Shown here: in pieces, positions 15,257 to 23,698 of the stretch | Layout of the letters: each line of letters begins with the position of its first letter | How positions within the stretch are numbered: the first letter of the stretch is position 1 | DNA from: Chloroflexota bacterium | GTDB lineage: Bacteria > Chloroflexota > Anaerolineae > UBA4142 | DNA length: 41,062 bases | Direction of reading: 5' to 3' | Assembly (NCBI GenBank): GCA_023381515.1 | Contig: JAMCQI010000065.1 | Location: 1 to 41,062, forward strand | Notes under the pieces: model-generated | Told to the model about the DNA's origin: nothing | Seen by the model: only the letters and a program-made list of their open reading frames with translations | Databases searched by the model: none | Made by a program: the position numbers and the translations under genes

Positions 15257-16480
15257 TTACGGAGCCACGTTTCGGACGCAGCGGAATCCGATATCATCCT
15301 GACGGTGGTCCGGACCGGCGGTCCTCTCTCGATTAGCTCCGCGCAAGTAGGGACGGGTAATCGACCAAGATCCCCCGCGCACGTCACGCTCTTGTCCCGA
15401 TTGCGGTCCAGATGGATTGTTCAAAGGCGACACTTGGTAGTAATTGGGGCTGTACCAATCCGCGACCCACTCACTAACATTGCCGGCGAGATCGAGGACG
15501 CCGTACGGGCTAGCCCCTGCAGGAAAGCTGCCGACAGGCGCGGTATCTGCATAACCATCGGAGGTTCCGCTATCTCTGTAATTGAAAGGACAATTACGAT
15601 CACACGAGTTCAGCCGAGCACCATCCCATAGGTTTCCCCAGGGATAAATGCGCCCATCGGTCCCCCGCTCAGCTTTTTCCCATTCTGCCTCGGTTGGGAG
15701 TCGTTTCCCTGCCCAGCTACAATACTTGCCCGCATCAAACCAAGAGACCCAGATCACTGGATAGTTGTCGTACTGTGAATTCCCCCAATAGGAGCTCCGG
15801 GTAGCAGAACTCACTGACGTGGGAGGCGCACATTGCCCAGCATCGACGCACATTCTGTACCGCGCATTTGTCACTTCGAATTTGTCGATCAAATAAGAAT
15901 TGAGGAACACGTTGTGCTGTGGTTTTTCATCGTTTGAAGCTTCACTATCAGCATTGCTGCTTCCCATCGGAAATCCGCCAGCTGGGATTTGGATCATCTG
16001 AACATCGGAAAAAGGAGTTGCTGTCGGAGGCGGTTGTGTTCGCGTCGCAGTGGGTGGAAATGGAGAGTTTGTTGGTGTCCAGGTCGATGGCACAGTGGCC
16101 GTACTTGTTCGAGTAGCGGTCGAAGCAGGGGGCGTAGTTGGGAGAGGCGCCTGAGTAGCCGTATGGGGCCGCGTTGAGGTTAGAGAGACGGCAGGGGACA
16201 GGATGGGCGTGAAGGATGGCGTGCCCTTGGTGGGCGGAGTGAGCGTAACGGAAGGCGTAGAGCTTGCGGGCATAGTCGAAGTGGACAGAGCAACGCTCGG
16301 TGCTGTACGAAAGGGCCAGGAGATCATTTGCCCGACCAGCGCGCATGACAGGCCGACAAGAACAATGACTATCATCGTCCATGGAGGCACGTTCAGCGGT
16401 CGTGCTTGTTTTGCTCCGCAATAGGGACAGAATTTGATTATGCCGCGCAAAACCTTATGGCATGAATTGCATTTCCGCAT
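15257..16480 (-). CDS. Zinc-ribbon, TM, Ser/Thr/Pro linker, formylglycine-generating-enzyme-like (SUMF) ectodomain
   Basis: A 407-residue protein in four parts: an N-terminal zinc ribbon (CNSCHKVLRGIIKFCPYC), one membrane span (MIVIVLVGLSCALVGQMISW), a long Ser/Thr/Pro-rich linker, and a C-terminal FGE-sulfatase domain from IPAGGFPMGSS to GFRCVRN with the hallmarks GKRLPTEAEWEKAERG, YPWGN, GVLDLAGNVSEWVADWY and GGSW. The domain is homologous to sulfatase-modifying factor, but many members are non-catalytic binding domains, and a role as cell-surface sensor or anchor is as likely. Zinc ribbon inside and SUMF domain outside is the expected topology. The ATG at 16480 has AAAGG at ideal spacing; the frame extends upstream without a better start. 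Last gene of the locus; the same layout recurs at 30291-31283. Confidence 0.85.
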   Translation of the reverse strand: MRKCNSCHKVLRGIIKFCPYCGAKQARPLNVPPWTMIVIVLVGLSCALVGQMISWPFRTAPSVALSTSTMPASSTPSVTLTPPTKGTPSFTPILSPAVSLTSTRPHTATQAPLPTTPPASTATRTSTATVPSTWTPTNSPFPPTATRTQPPPTATPFSDVQMIQIPAGGFPMGSSNADSEASNDEKPQHNVFLNSYLIDKFEVTNARYRMCVDAGQCAPPTSVSSATRSSYWGNSQYDNYPVIWVSWFDAGKYCSWAGKRLPTEAEWEKAERGTDGRIYPWGNLWDGARLNSCDRNCPFNYRDSGTSDGYADTAPVGSFPAGASPYGVLDLAGNVSEWVADWYSPNYYQVSPLNNPSGPQSGQERDVRGGSWSITRPYLRGANRERTAGPDHRQDDIGFRCVRNVAP

Positions 16481-16616
16481 TCGCGACCTTTGGGTCATTG
16501 CTAGATTGTCTATTCTCTCGTACCCTACTGACCGCCTCTTCAAGGCGCCCAGTGATGTGCCGCGGAGCTGCAGCCAGTCATATTGAAAGCGCTCGTCTCC
16601 TGATGTTCAAGTGGTG

Positions 16617-16649
16617 ATGAGCCGGACCGGTCGGTCCGATCCGGCTCAT
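16617..16649 (-). terminator. Hairpin between the adaptor-receptor gene and the SUMF-like gene
   Basis: ATGAGCCGGA and TCCGGCTCAT pair over ten bases around a 13-base centre that itself contains GGACC/GGTCC, so two alternative foldings exist. It starts 17 bases after the stop at 16667. No U-run follows, so it may be a processing or partial termination site. Confidence 0.5.
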
Positions 16650-16666
16650 CGGTTGCATTCATTGAC

Positions 16667-19078
16667 TTACGGGAGCAACGTGGGTGTGTAATCAGGCCCG
16701 CCGGGCGCCCAGACCGGTTTGCTCGGCGTTTGCCCCTTCGCAAGATCGTCTGCCGTCTCCTGGTAGACAGCGATCTTCGGGTCGGCGCAGTCGCCGTTCG
16801 GATCGCAGGTCAGGTTGCCCGTGATCCCTTTGAAATCCTTCGTCGCCGCGATCGCATCGCGCAACGCTTGCTTCTGAACGTGCAGAGTGCCGTCCGCATC
16901 CTTGACGACCACACCTGGTTTCTGCAAGGCCGCGAGGACCATGTTCATCGCGTCATAGGCATGCGCATGGAACGGAGCGAGCACGCCCGGGACGTTGTAC
17001 TTTTTCTTGTACTTGGCGACGAGTGCATCGTAGCCGCTACCGAAAGTGGCAAAGTTCGGGCTGGACCAGAAAAAGCCGAGGACGTTCTTGCCGCCCGCCT
17101 TGATAAAATCAGGCGAGAAGATGCCGTCGGCGCCCATCAGGACGGTGTGTTCCAGGCCGGGAACATCGCGGACCTGCGAGGCGATAAAGCCGCCTTCCGC
17201 CACAAAGATGGGGAAGTAGATCAGCTGGGGCTTGTTCGCCGCGATGCGGGTGAGGACCGGTTTCATGTCCTTGTCGCCCACGTTCACGGCTTCCTGGTTC
17301 GTGACCTTGCCGCCGGCTTTCTGGAAGTCGTCCACGAAGACGCTGACGAGACCCTGAGCGTAGATGCTGCCATCATGGATCGTGGCCGCCGTCTTGAACT
17401 TGAGCTGAGTGGAGACGAACTGCGCCGCGACCGCGCCCTGGACCTTATCGTTGTGTGACGTCCGGAAGTAACCGGTCACATGTCTGGCAGGATCCGTCAA
17501 ATCCGGCGCCGTGTTCGCGGGAGATATCATGGTCAGGCCAGCCTGCTGTATCAGGATCGGGATGGAGGCACGCGCGGCGCTCGAGCAGTCGGTGCCGATC
17601 ACGGCAACCACGGTCTTGTCGGCCGCAATTTTGATGGCCGCCGCCTGGCCACCTTCGGTCGAGCAGGCCGAGTCCTGGCCGTCGAACTTGATCGTGTGGC
17701 CGAGGACTTGGCCACCCGCGTCGTCGATCGCCAGTTCGGCCCCGTACTTGATGTCGATACCAAGGTCCGCATTATCGCCCGAGGTGACAAGATTGTAAGC
17801 GATATGGACTGGCTCGTTCGGGCCAATGTCGACGCAACCGAGCTTATCGGTGCAGGTGAATTTCCTGCCGGCCGAAGGCGCCGAGGTAGCGGTAGGCTGG
17901 CCGCCGGACGGGGCCGAGGTCGCGGGAGCCTGGTTGCCCGACGCTGCTCCCGCGACCGGCCCCAAAGTAGGCGAGGGCATGGCTGAAGGATACGACACCG
18001 CCAGAAGCCCCACTCCCACGACAAGTACTCCCACTCCGACGACAGCTACTCCGACTGCTAGGAACGCGGCCCATTCTCGCCATGTCCACCCTCCCTGCTT
18101 CTGCATCGGTACGACCGGTTGGGTCAATGGCGCGGGAACGGGAGCTTGCGGCTGATACATGCCTGAAGACTGGAGAGGAGGCGGAAGTTGAAATCCGTGC
18201 GGTATGCCGGTCGAATCCAGAAACCGTTTCAAGCCTTCATCAGAATCGGCCACTCGGCGAGCCCGCTCGGCCGCGGCCGCCAAGTCATCGCGGCCGATGA
18301 AGGCTAGCCAAACGCCGATCTCACCACTACGTAAACGAATTTTGGCGTCGTCAGGGCACTCCGCGCATAGTTGCACCAATTCTTGCACGCTCTGTGCTTG
18401 ACGTCCATTCGGAAAGTTGAAGACAGGAGCAGGATCTGGCCGGCTCGTTTCCGGTTCCGGTTGGCCTGCTTCTTGCCATTGCGCAATAACCGAGACCGCG
18501 ACGGTTTGGCCCTTGGTAATAAGGTTAAGTGTATCCATGGCCACGCCGCTGGATAGCGGCTTCGCGGTCACCTGAATCCGGGTGGCCTTTGATCGAAAGC
18601 GCCGCGGTTTGATATCAAATTGATCCGTGCCGGAAGTGATTTCACCGGGTCCGCCGCGTACCTCGAACTCTTTGGTTGCCGTTTCTCCCGATCCGAGCAG
18701 GCCAAAGTCCAAAGTGCTTACGCTCGCGGTCAGTCCGACTTCATTCGTCTCATTTGGAGGTTCTACAGAGCTTGGCTCTCCACCTGTGACGGTCGCAATA
18801 GCCAACAAAACGGTAGCTTCCGGCAAGCCCCTCAGAAGGAGCCCCTCGACCACCGCCTCGCGAACGGACCGATTCGGTGACTTAGAAACCTTTCGAAGCA
18901 GCTTCGCCCAACGCTCCAACTCCTCCAGAACTCGCGCGCTCTTGCCGATATCACCCGCCTCGAGGAGTACCTGCAGTTGCTCTCTTGTGACACTGCCTCC
19001 GTGAGCAATTAACCGTGCGATGCTGCCGAGAAGAGGCGCAAGCTCTCGGACTCGGTCTGAGGACAGGCGAGAAGACAT
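16667..19078 (-). CDS. Adaptor-module protein with TM anchor and ABC-type (leucine-type) ligand-binding ectodomain
   Basis: An 803-residue chimera. Residues 1-100 form a helical region (APLLGSIARLIA, LEELERWAKLL, LLLRGLPEATVLLA) and 115-200 a beta-sandwich (LDFGLLGSGETATKEFEVRG then GPG, ending VSVIAQW). These two parts are shared with the proteins at 24260, 28773 and 31362. Residues 222-293 hold another small helical domain (SVQELVQLCAECPDDAKIRL, EGLKRFLDSTG). A Pro-rich stretch leads to one membrane span (about 335-365), a Thr/Ala/Pro linker, and residues 418-803, a periplasmic-binding-protein domain of the branched-chain amino-acid class (GAELAIDDAGG, VIGTDCSSAARA, LTMISPANTAPDL). The topology implies a ligand sensor outside wired to the adaptor module inside; no permease genes accompany it, so signalling is likelier than transport. 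Confidence 0.85.
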   Translation of the reverse strand: MSSRLSSDRVRELAPLLGSIARLIAHGGSVTREQLQVLLEAGDIGKSARVLEELERWAKLLRKVSKSPNRSVREAVVEGLLLRGLPEATVLLAIATVTGGEPSSVEPPNETNEVGLTASVSTLDFGLLGSGETATKEFEVRGGPGEITSGTDQFDIKPRRFRSKATRIQVTAKPLSSGVAMDTLNLITKGQTVAVSVIAQWQEAGQPEPETSRPDPAPVFNFPNGRQAQSVQELVQLCAECPDDAKIRLRSGEIGVWLAFIGRDDLAAAAERARRVADSDEGLKRFLDSTGIPHGFQLPPPLQSSGMYQPQAPVPAPLTQPVVPMQKQGGWTWREWAAFLAVGVAVVGVGVLVVGVGLLAVSYPSAMPSPTLGPVAGAASGNQAPATSAPSGGQPTATSAPSAGRKFTCTDKLGCVDIGPNEPVHIAYNLVTSGDNADLGIDIKYGAELAIDDAGGQVLGHTIKFDGQDSACSTEGGQAAAIKIAADKTVVAVIGTDCSSAARASIPILIQQAGLTMISPANTAPDLTDPARHVTGYFRTSHNDKVQGAVAAQFVSTQLKFKTAATIHDGSIYAQGLVSVFVDDFQKAGGKVTNQEAVNVGDKDMKPVLTRIAANKPQLIYFPIFVAEGGFIASQVRDVPGLEHTVLMGADGIFSPDFIKAGGKNVLGFFWSSPNFATFGSGYDALVAKYKKKYNVPGVLAPFHAHAYDAMNMVLAALQKPGVVVKDADGTLHVQKQALRDAIAATKDFKGITGNLTCDPNGDCADPKIAVYQETADDLAKGQTPSKPVWAPGGPDYTPTLLP

Positions 19079-19117
19079 CGAAAGAGGTGCTCCTTTGTCA
19101 TAGAGTGTAGCCCTGCG

Positions 19118-19387
19118 TCAGCGGCCTAGGTATTGTTCCAGCGGCCCAGCCTTCGCATCGAGGTATCGAATATAGTCGTCAGCACTCTGCAGATAGCGTT
19201 CAAATCCCTGCATCACTACCTCCAATTCTTGTGAAAAGCGCGCATATTCCTGGTCACGCCATGTGGTGCTCAAGCTGTTTAGCTGCGCCCGCACCCGGCT
19301 GGTGCTACTGCTCATCTCGCTGTTGAACTGCCGCAGCGCTGCCTGAAAGCGCCGGATTTCCGTCGGATCGCTGATAACCGTGGACAT
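19118..19387 (-). CDS. WXG100-like small helical protein (WRD variant)
   Basis: An 89-residue helix-turn-helix hairpin of the size and pattern of WXG100/ESAT-6 secretion substrates. The turn between the two helices reads TTWRDQEYARF, with Trp43 followed by R-D instead of x-G; helix 2 carries the aliphatic/aromatic heptads LEVVMQGFERYLQSADDYIRYL. The same W-x-D-x-E-x-x-(R/K)-F pattern is present in the 70-residue protein at 32209. The ATG at 19387 has GAGGGGG upstream and is preferred to 19402. It lies 11 bases from the LIM-peptidase gene and 40 bases before the adaptor-receptor gene. A type-VII-like substrate or chaperone is inferred from fold and from the FtsK/EssC-like ATPase in the locus. 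Confidence 0.75.
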   Translation of the reverse strand: MSTVISDPTEIRRFQAALRQFNSEMSSSTSRVRAQLNSLSTTWRDQEYARFSQELEVVMQGFERYLQSADDYIRYLDAKAGPLEQYLGR

Positions 19388-19398
19388 TTGAAACCCCC

Positions 19399-20325
19399 TC
19401 AATGGATATTTGGCAATTGTTTCCTGGCGAGGAGTGTATCGAGCAGCGTCCTCCAGCTACATTGTCGCGCGATCGCTCGAACGCGACGAAATCCTTCTCC
19501 GTAGATTGGATCGACACTGTTTTCAATTAGGGAAAGGTAAAAGCGACTTTCGGCCGTTCTCTGTTCGTAATAAAAACGATAGGCCAAGGCCTCGCAAAAA
19601 CCTTCTTCCGACCACGGCGGCAGCCCGACGACACCATGGACGGCTAGCCACGCGTGGCCAAGTTCGTGAACGGTCACGCCCTCAAACAACGTGCGCGGAA
19701 GTCCGCGCAAAATGGCGACGCCCCGGACTTCGCACCGCACCAATGTCCCGTTCTGAGTTATAGTCGAATGCAAAGTCGCTCCGAGGGCGCGGGTGTCACC
19801 AGGCTCGCGAAGGAATTGAGCTAGCTGCGTCCGATTGCGTAGCTCGATGAGCAACGAAAGGTCATTGAACCAGAGTCCTTGCCCGTTTACCCATTGAACC
19901 AAGTTTGCAAAGAGAGGGCGCGCCTGAGCAATGGCCTCAATCGCGCTCGAGCGGCAGATGGGACAGCGTATCTCCTCGCCATTGAGCGTCCGTCTTCCCT
20001 GTTGACGCGGCGAAATTAAGCGTCCGCAGAATCGGCAGGCTAGCAACTCGTCCCGATGCGCAGTGCAGAACTTGGTGCCCCATTGGTCCACGAGGTACGG
20101 TCCAAGGAGGGGTTTCCCGCAGCACGCACAGCGGTCGGCGATATGCTGTTGGAAGCAAGTAATGTGAAAGACAACCCCCTGATGACGATAGTACTCCTTA
20201 TCTGAGATAGGCCGTTGGCAGTGAGCGCATATGAAGTGCTCAGGGTGCCAGGCTTCTCCGAGCGCCGCCACATAGGCGCCGTAGATGGGTTGCCCGCAGC
20301 TCTTGCAGATTGGTTGGGAAGTCAC
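19399..20325 (-). CDS. LIM-domain, DA1-like zinc metallopeptidase
   Basis: A 308-residue protein. The N-terminus is a LIM-type double zinc finger (CKSCGQPI...WHPEHFICAHC and CACCGKPL...FCTAH, residues 7-90) followed by another Cys cluster (CRFC...CPIC, 97-124). The C-terminal domain has the zincin motif HELGHAW (220-226) and downstream EEGFCEALAYRFYYEQ, matching the HExxHAWL...EEGICQ layout of the DA1 peptidase family known from plants. No signal peptide, so it acts in the cytosol. The gene sits 3 bases after the kinase gene and 11 bases before the WXG-like gene; a processing role on a locus protein is plausible but unproven. It is a rare bacterial relative of a eukaryote-associated family. 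Confidence 0.85.
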   Translation of the reverse strand: MTSQPICKSCGQPIYGAYVAALGEAWHPEHFICAHCQRPISDKEYYRHQGVVFHITCFQQHIADRCACCGKPLLGPYLVDQWGTKFCTAHRDELLACRFCGRLISPRQQGRRTLNGEEIRCPICRSSAIEAIAQARPLFANLVQWVNGQGLWFNDLSLLIELRNRTQLAQFLREPGDTRALGATLHSTITQNGTLVRCEVRGVAILRGLPRTLFEGVTVHELGHAWLAVHGVVGLPPWSEEGFCEALAYRFYYEQRTAESRFYLSLIENSVDPIYGEGFRRVRAIARQCSWRTLLDTLLARKQLPNIH

Positions 20326-20328
20326 TGT

Positions 20329-21711
20329 CTACTCAACGACGCGGGCCAAGCGCTTGCCATCGCCAAAACTGAAGAGGACTCCCTTGCGAAGCAAGATCGA
20401 CCCGCCCCGACCGACGATTCCGCTCTCCCCCACTATGATTCGCCAAGGGGCGTCACCCCCGTTGACCAGTCGGTAAACGCACTCTTTTGGATCCCAAGCG
20501 GCCCGTCCGATAACGGGCATGTTGCGTCGAGTGAAAGGTGGAAACTTGGCGGGCTCGATAACATCCGCAAACAAGGGCAGGCCCTGATAAAAGATGACTG
20601 ATCGTACTGGAACGTGAACCCCTTTGGCCCTAGGTTCCAGTAGTTCGATAACTGCCGGGAAAGGCGCACGAACACCTGTGCCGCAGAAGGGGCATTGCCG
20701 ACGCGCGGGCGGCTGCATCCAGTAGGGGTAGAAGAATGATTGCCGGCAGGTCGGGCAACCAATAAGCACATCGTAGGCTTCAGCGAGCGCCCGCTCCCAT
20801 TCAATCACTTGCGGCCTTTTTTGAGGTTCGCGCAATCCCTGAATCAGGCAGCGCTCAGTCAGTTCCTGGAGCCTGGGTGTTAACGCCCGGTAGGACAGGA
20901 CCCCCGCCCTGAAAAGCGGGGTGCCGATGCGCGGGATCCAATTGCGCCGGTCGGTCGGATGCTCACTAAAGCAGGCATATTGACCATAGCCTAGCTCATC
21001 ATCACGACGTTGGTCCTGGTCATCGTAACATTTCTGAGTCAGCATCACGTTTCTCAGCAAGAGCGTCCACAACAATAGCACAGCGGCGCTATGCCGATCG
21101 GTGAGTTCATCTGGCTGGGCTCTCCCCATTAACACCTCGGGAGCAATGAACCCCGGCATGCCTTTTACTTGTGGCGGCAAAAAGCCCTTTACAATGAGGC
21201 CGTCCATATCAATCATAACGACCTCTCCAGTAATCGGGTCGGCGAGGAAATTCTTCAGGTGGACATCCCCGTGTGCCATGCCTTTACCATGAATCGTCCT
21301 TACGGCAGCCGTGGTCCCACGTGCGATTTTCAGATATTCAAGCCAACTGCGACCCTGCCGGAACTGTTCGACGGCGTCCATAGGACTGTAGATTAACTTG
21401 TACAGGGGAACATGCGATGAGGGCACCCGCGCGGTCACCACACCGACGATAGGTTGATTATTTATGCGCTCCACGATGCCCAGTGGCCACGTGAGAAATT
21501 GCTCGTCTTCACCAAGATTCCTTCCGAGATCCAGGATGTATCGCAGGAGTTTTTGCTTCTCGGGAGAAGGCTTGTGGTAAATCTTGACGGCGTATCGGCC
21601 GTCAGTGGAAAGATAGATCTTCCCTTCTCCTCCGCTATGCGCAACTTGATCATTGATCGTGATGGAGTTCGGCAGGCTGCGGCTGTTCGGTAGCACGTTC
21701 ACTATCGCCAT
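20329..21711 (-). CDS. Ser/Thr protein kinase with zinc ribbon (TerY-P triad / YegI-like)
   Basis: A 460-residue soluble kinase. The glycine loop SGGEGKIY leads to Lys43 in YAVKIY; the catalytic loop is HGDVHLKNF (Asp149, Asn154), HGD replacing HRD; the metal-binding DFG is DMDG (168-171); the activation segment ends GFIAPEVL. Residues 319-343 form a zinc ribbon (CPTC...CPFC) and about 350-460 a beta-rich tail that resembles an FHA-like fold (VIGRAAWDPKECVYRLVNGG, ILLRKGVLFSFG). This architecture belongs to the kinase of the TerY-P triad. Its start overlaps the phosphatase gene by 62 bases and has GGAGAGAG upstream, so the two are coupled. Substrates probably include neighbours of the locus, which is inference. 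Confidence 0.88.
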   Translation of the reverse strand: MAIVNVLPNSRSLPNSITINDQVAHSGGEGKIYLSTDGRYAVKIYHKPSPEKQKLLRYILDLGRNLGEDEQFLTWPLGIVERINNQPIVGVVTARVPSSHVPLYKLIYSPMDAVEQFRQGRSWLEYLKIARGTTAAVRTIHGKGMAHGDVHLKNFLADPITGEVVMIDMDGLIVKGFLPPQVKGMPGFIAPEVLMGRAQPDELTDRHSAAVLLLWTLLLRNVMLTQKCYDDQDQRRDDELGYGQYACFSEHPTDRRNWIPRIGTPLFRAGVLSYRALTPRLQELTERCLIQGLREPQKRPQVIEWERALAEAYDVLIGCPTCRQSFFYPYWMQPPARRQCPFCGTGVRAPFPAVIELLEPRAKGVHVPVRSVIFYQGLPLFADVIEPAKFPPFTRRNMPVIGRAAWDPKECVYRLVNGGDAPWRIIVGESGIVGRGGSILLRKGVLFSFGDGKRLARVVE

Positions 21712-22915
21712 TCTCTCTCTCCACTTGCGTTATTGCGACCAATGTGCGGTCATCCCAACTTCCTGTGACTTGATAGGTCGCTAACCAATTGATGAGCCCG
21801 CCTGCTGCTTGGGCTGGGCTCGAAGATACCCTCAGGTTCCAATCCACCTTCTGCGCCCACGCTCGAACAGCCTCGGCCCTCGGGGAGTACAGCAGGTCAC
21901 CCGAAAGCCCGTCAGTCATCACATAGAACGCGACATATGGGTCATCAGCAACCGATCGGATGAGTTGAACTTTCAGATAATTCGTAAAATCGGTGCGAGT
22001 GAGCGTATAAGTGGCCTGGGGGTCCCCCGTGTCTGGCGCCGTGACTAGTTCCTCGACCGTTCCGTGCTTCCTTAGTCCCAGCAAGGCTCCATCACCGATT
22101 TGCCCGACTGCTCCTCGTCCCGTCTCCGTGTTTAGCAGCAGGCCCAGAGCGGTGCACCCCAAGTCTGAGAGGCTTAGGCCTAGATCCTGTGCCAGCTGTC
22201 GTAGTCCCAGATGCGTACTCCCAAAAGCTCTGTCCATGATCAATTCGACGTTAGGAGGGTTGGGCAGAACGGCACCGGCATCAGTTGGCCCGGCCTTTTC
22301 AAGGTCGGTGCGGTCGGATTTCATCGCCACACCGGATGCGCTGCACGAGTGATTAGAGTCCTGAAGCGCTAGCTGCCAGCCAACGGAGGCAACTTGGACC
22401 GAAGAGAGAGACAATGCATCTTGAGAAGAGGAAGGTTGTGCCCCAAAGAGTTTCTTGCACCAAGGCACCAAAGTTGCCAAAAACGGTTTCTCCGTGCCCT
22501 TCCCAATAGCGGCGCGTTGCAGCTCAACCTCCTCCTGTTCGAATGGCGGTGCTGGGCTCGCGCCCGACGGAGATGGTGACCTGCCAGAACTCGGCTCTTG
22601 CTTCACGCCGCTCAGAGGCGCAACCAAGGGGCGCAACAGCAATGCCGCCAGTGCTTCCACGGCATAGGCCGCACCGTACCGAGAATACGGCCGACTTCCC
22701 ACTCCATCGGACACCGCAACGGCGAGCCAAGAGCCGGCGGCTCGAACCGCAAAAGCATCATCGCGCGGGCGGCTGTGTGCCTGATGAATTTGGCCAATAG
22801 CGCTGGCGCCGACAACCATATAGGGACCAGCGATAGCATGAGCCATCATCCAATCCGGATGTGTATCTCCTGAGGCTCCAAGGCCCCGGTCGCCGATCAC
22901 GAATCCTTTTACCAT
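21650..22915 (-). CDS. PP2C-type protein phosphatase (TerY-P triad / YegK-like)
   Basis: A 421-residue phosphatase. Metal-binding motifs of the PP2C fold are RPRDDAFAVR (Asp52-53), AVSDGVGSRPYSRYGA (69-84), GQIGDGALL, YVMTDGLSGDLL and the late DDRTLVAI. Between about residues 95 and 220 is a long low-complexity insertion rich in Ser/Pro/Gly, absent from minimal PP2C enzymes. The ATG at 22915 has GAGG upstream and replaces the longer open frame. It is 13 bases after the VWA gene and overlaps the kinase gene, giving the order VWA, phosphatase, kinase of the TerY-P triad. It should reverse the kinase reaction. Confidence 0.88.
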   Translation of the reverse strand: MVKGFVIGDRGLGASGDTHPDWMMAHAIAGPYMVVGASAIGQIHQAHSRPRDDAFAVRAAGSWLAVAVSDGVGSRPYSRYGAAYAVEALAALLLRPLVAPLSGVKQEPSSGRSPSPSGASPAPPFEQEEVELQRAAIGKGTEKPFLATLVPWCKKLFGAQPSSSQDALSLSSVQVASVGWQLALQDSNHSCSASGVAMKSDRTDLEKAGPTDAGAVLPNPPNVELIMDRAFGSTHLGLRQLAQDLGLSLSDLGCTALGLLLNTETGRGAVGQIGDGALLGLRKHGTVEELVTAPDTGDPQATYTLTRTDFTNYLKVQLIRSVADDPYVAFYVMTDGLSGDLLYSPRAEAVRAWAQKVDWNLRVSSSPAQAAGGLINWLATYQVTGSWDDRTLVAITQVERENGDSERATEQPQPAELHHDQ

Positions 22916-22928
22916 GCAGGCACCTCGC

Positions 22929-23654
22929 TTAGGGGATACGGATGAGATCTCCCGATGGCTGGACATTTGCAAAGGGGTCATCCGGATTGCCACCTGGCTG
23001 GACGGAACCCGTGATACTCTGAGAGAGATACTGGAACAGTGCGACGAATGCTGCTTCGCTAGTGCCCATTCGAAACGCTGTTCCGGTACTAATGGCTTTC
23101 AATGTGGCATCGTCTACGTCAGTGCCGCAGCCTACGGCCACGATGGTGCTGGGCTTGATTTGACCCTTCGGACGATCCGTTACTGCATCGCGCGCGGGCC
23201 GCCAAAACTGGTCCGTCGGATTCCCGTCCCCATCAGTGGGACGCCCATCGGTCAGAACGAAAACTGCTGGCTTCCAATCTCCCTTCTGGCCCCCCTTAAT
23301 CGGTTTTTGTACGTCTCTCTCCATTGATTCGAGCAACTTCTTGAATGCCAGATCGAGTCGGGTTGCTCCGGAGGCGACGATCGATGGCGCCTGAAAGTCG
23401 GAGACGGCAACAAGACCGGCTGTCACCGTCGTAGCATCACTAGCGAATGTAATGATTCCCACTCGGACCACCTGGCGAGCAAACGAGTCAGCTGAAACTT
23501 CACGCTGGAATTGCTCGAGCCCTTCACGGACCGATTGAATCGGAGCCCCATCCATGCTTCCTGACGTGTCGAGAAGCAGGTAGATTGGCAAATGCCGTTC
23601 GCCGGGAGCAGGTTGAACATTAACCCAATCTGGCACGTTACTGCGGTCACTCAT
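22929..23654 (-). CDS. VWA-domain protein (TerY / YegL-like)
   Basis: A 241-residue single von Willebrand A domain with an intact MIDAS site: DTSGSMDG (29-36), Thr98 in SGATRLDLAF and Asp136 in LTDGRPTD. It lacks a signal peptide and membrane span, as in TerY/YegL proteins that work with a kinase and a phosphatase. AAGGAGG lies at ideal distance before the ATG. A second VWA, fused to the shared adaptor module, was encoded at 28773-30183 before it was disrupted. The short C-terminal tail is Gly/Pro/Asp rich. Confidence 0.9.
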   Translation of the reverse strand: MSDRSNVPDWVNVQPAPGERHLPIYLLLDTSGSMDGAPIQSVREGLEQFQREVSADSFARQVVRVGIITFASDATTVTAGLVAVSDFQAPSIVASGATRLDLAFKKLLESMERDVQKPIKGGQKGDWKPAVFVLTDGRPTDGDGNPTDQFWRPARDAVTDRPKGQIKPSTIVAVGCGTDVDDATLKAISTGTAFRMGTSEAAFVALFQYLSQSITGSVQPGGNPDDPFANVQPSGDLIRIP

Positions 23655-23669
23655 TTGTTCCTCCTTGAG

Positions 23670-23698
23670 ATATCATCCCAAGTTTGCCTGGATGATAT
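23670..23698. promoter_or_regulatory. Inverted repeat just upstream of the VWA start
   Basis: ATATCATCC, eleven bases, GGATGATAT: nine perfect pairs. It sits 16 bases upstream of the VWA ATG, next to the Shine-Dalgarno, where it could be a repressor site or a leader hairpin controlling the triad genes. Confidence 0.45.
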
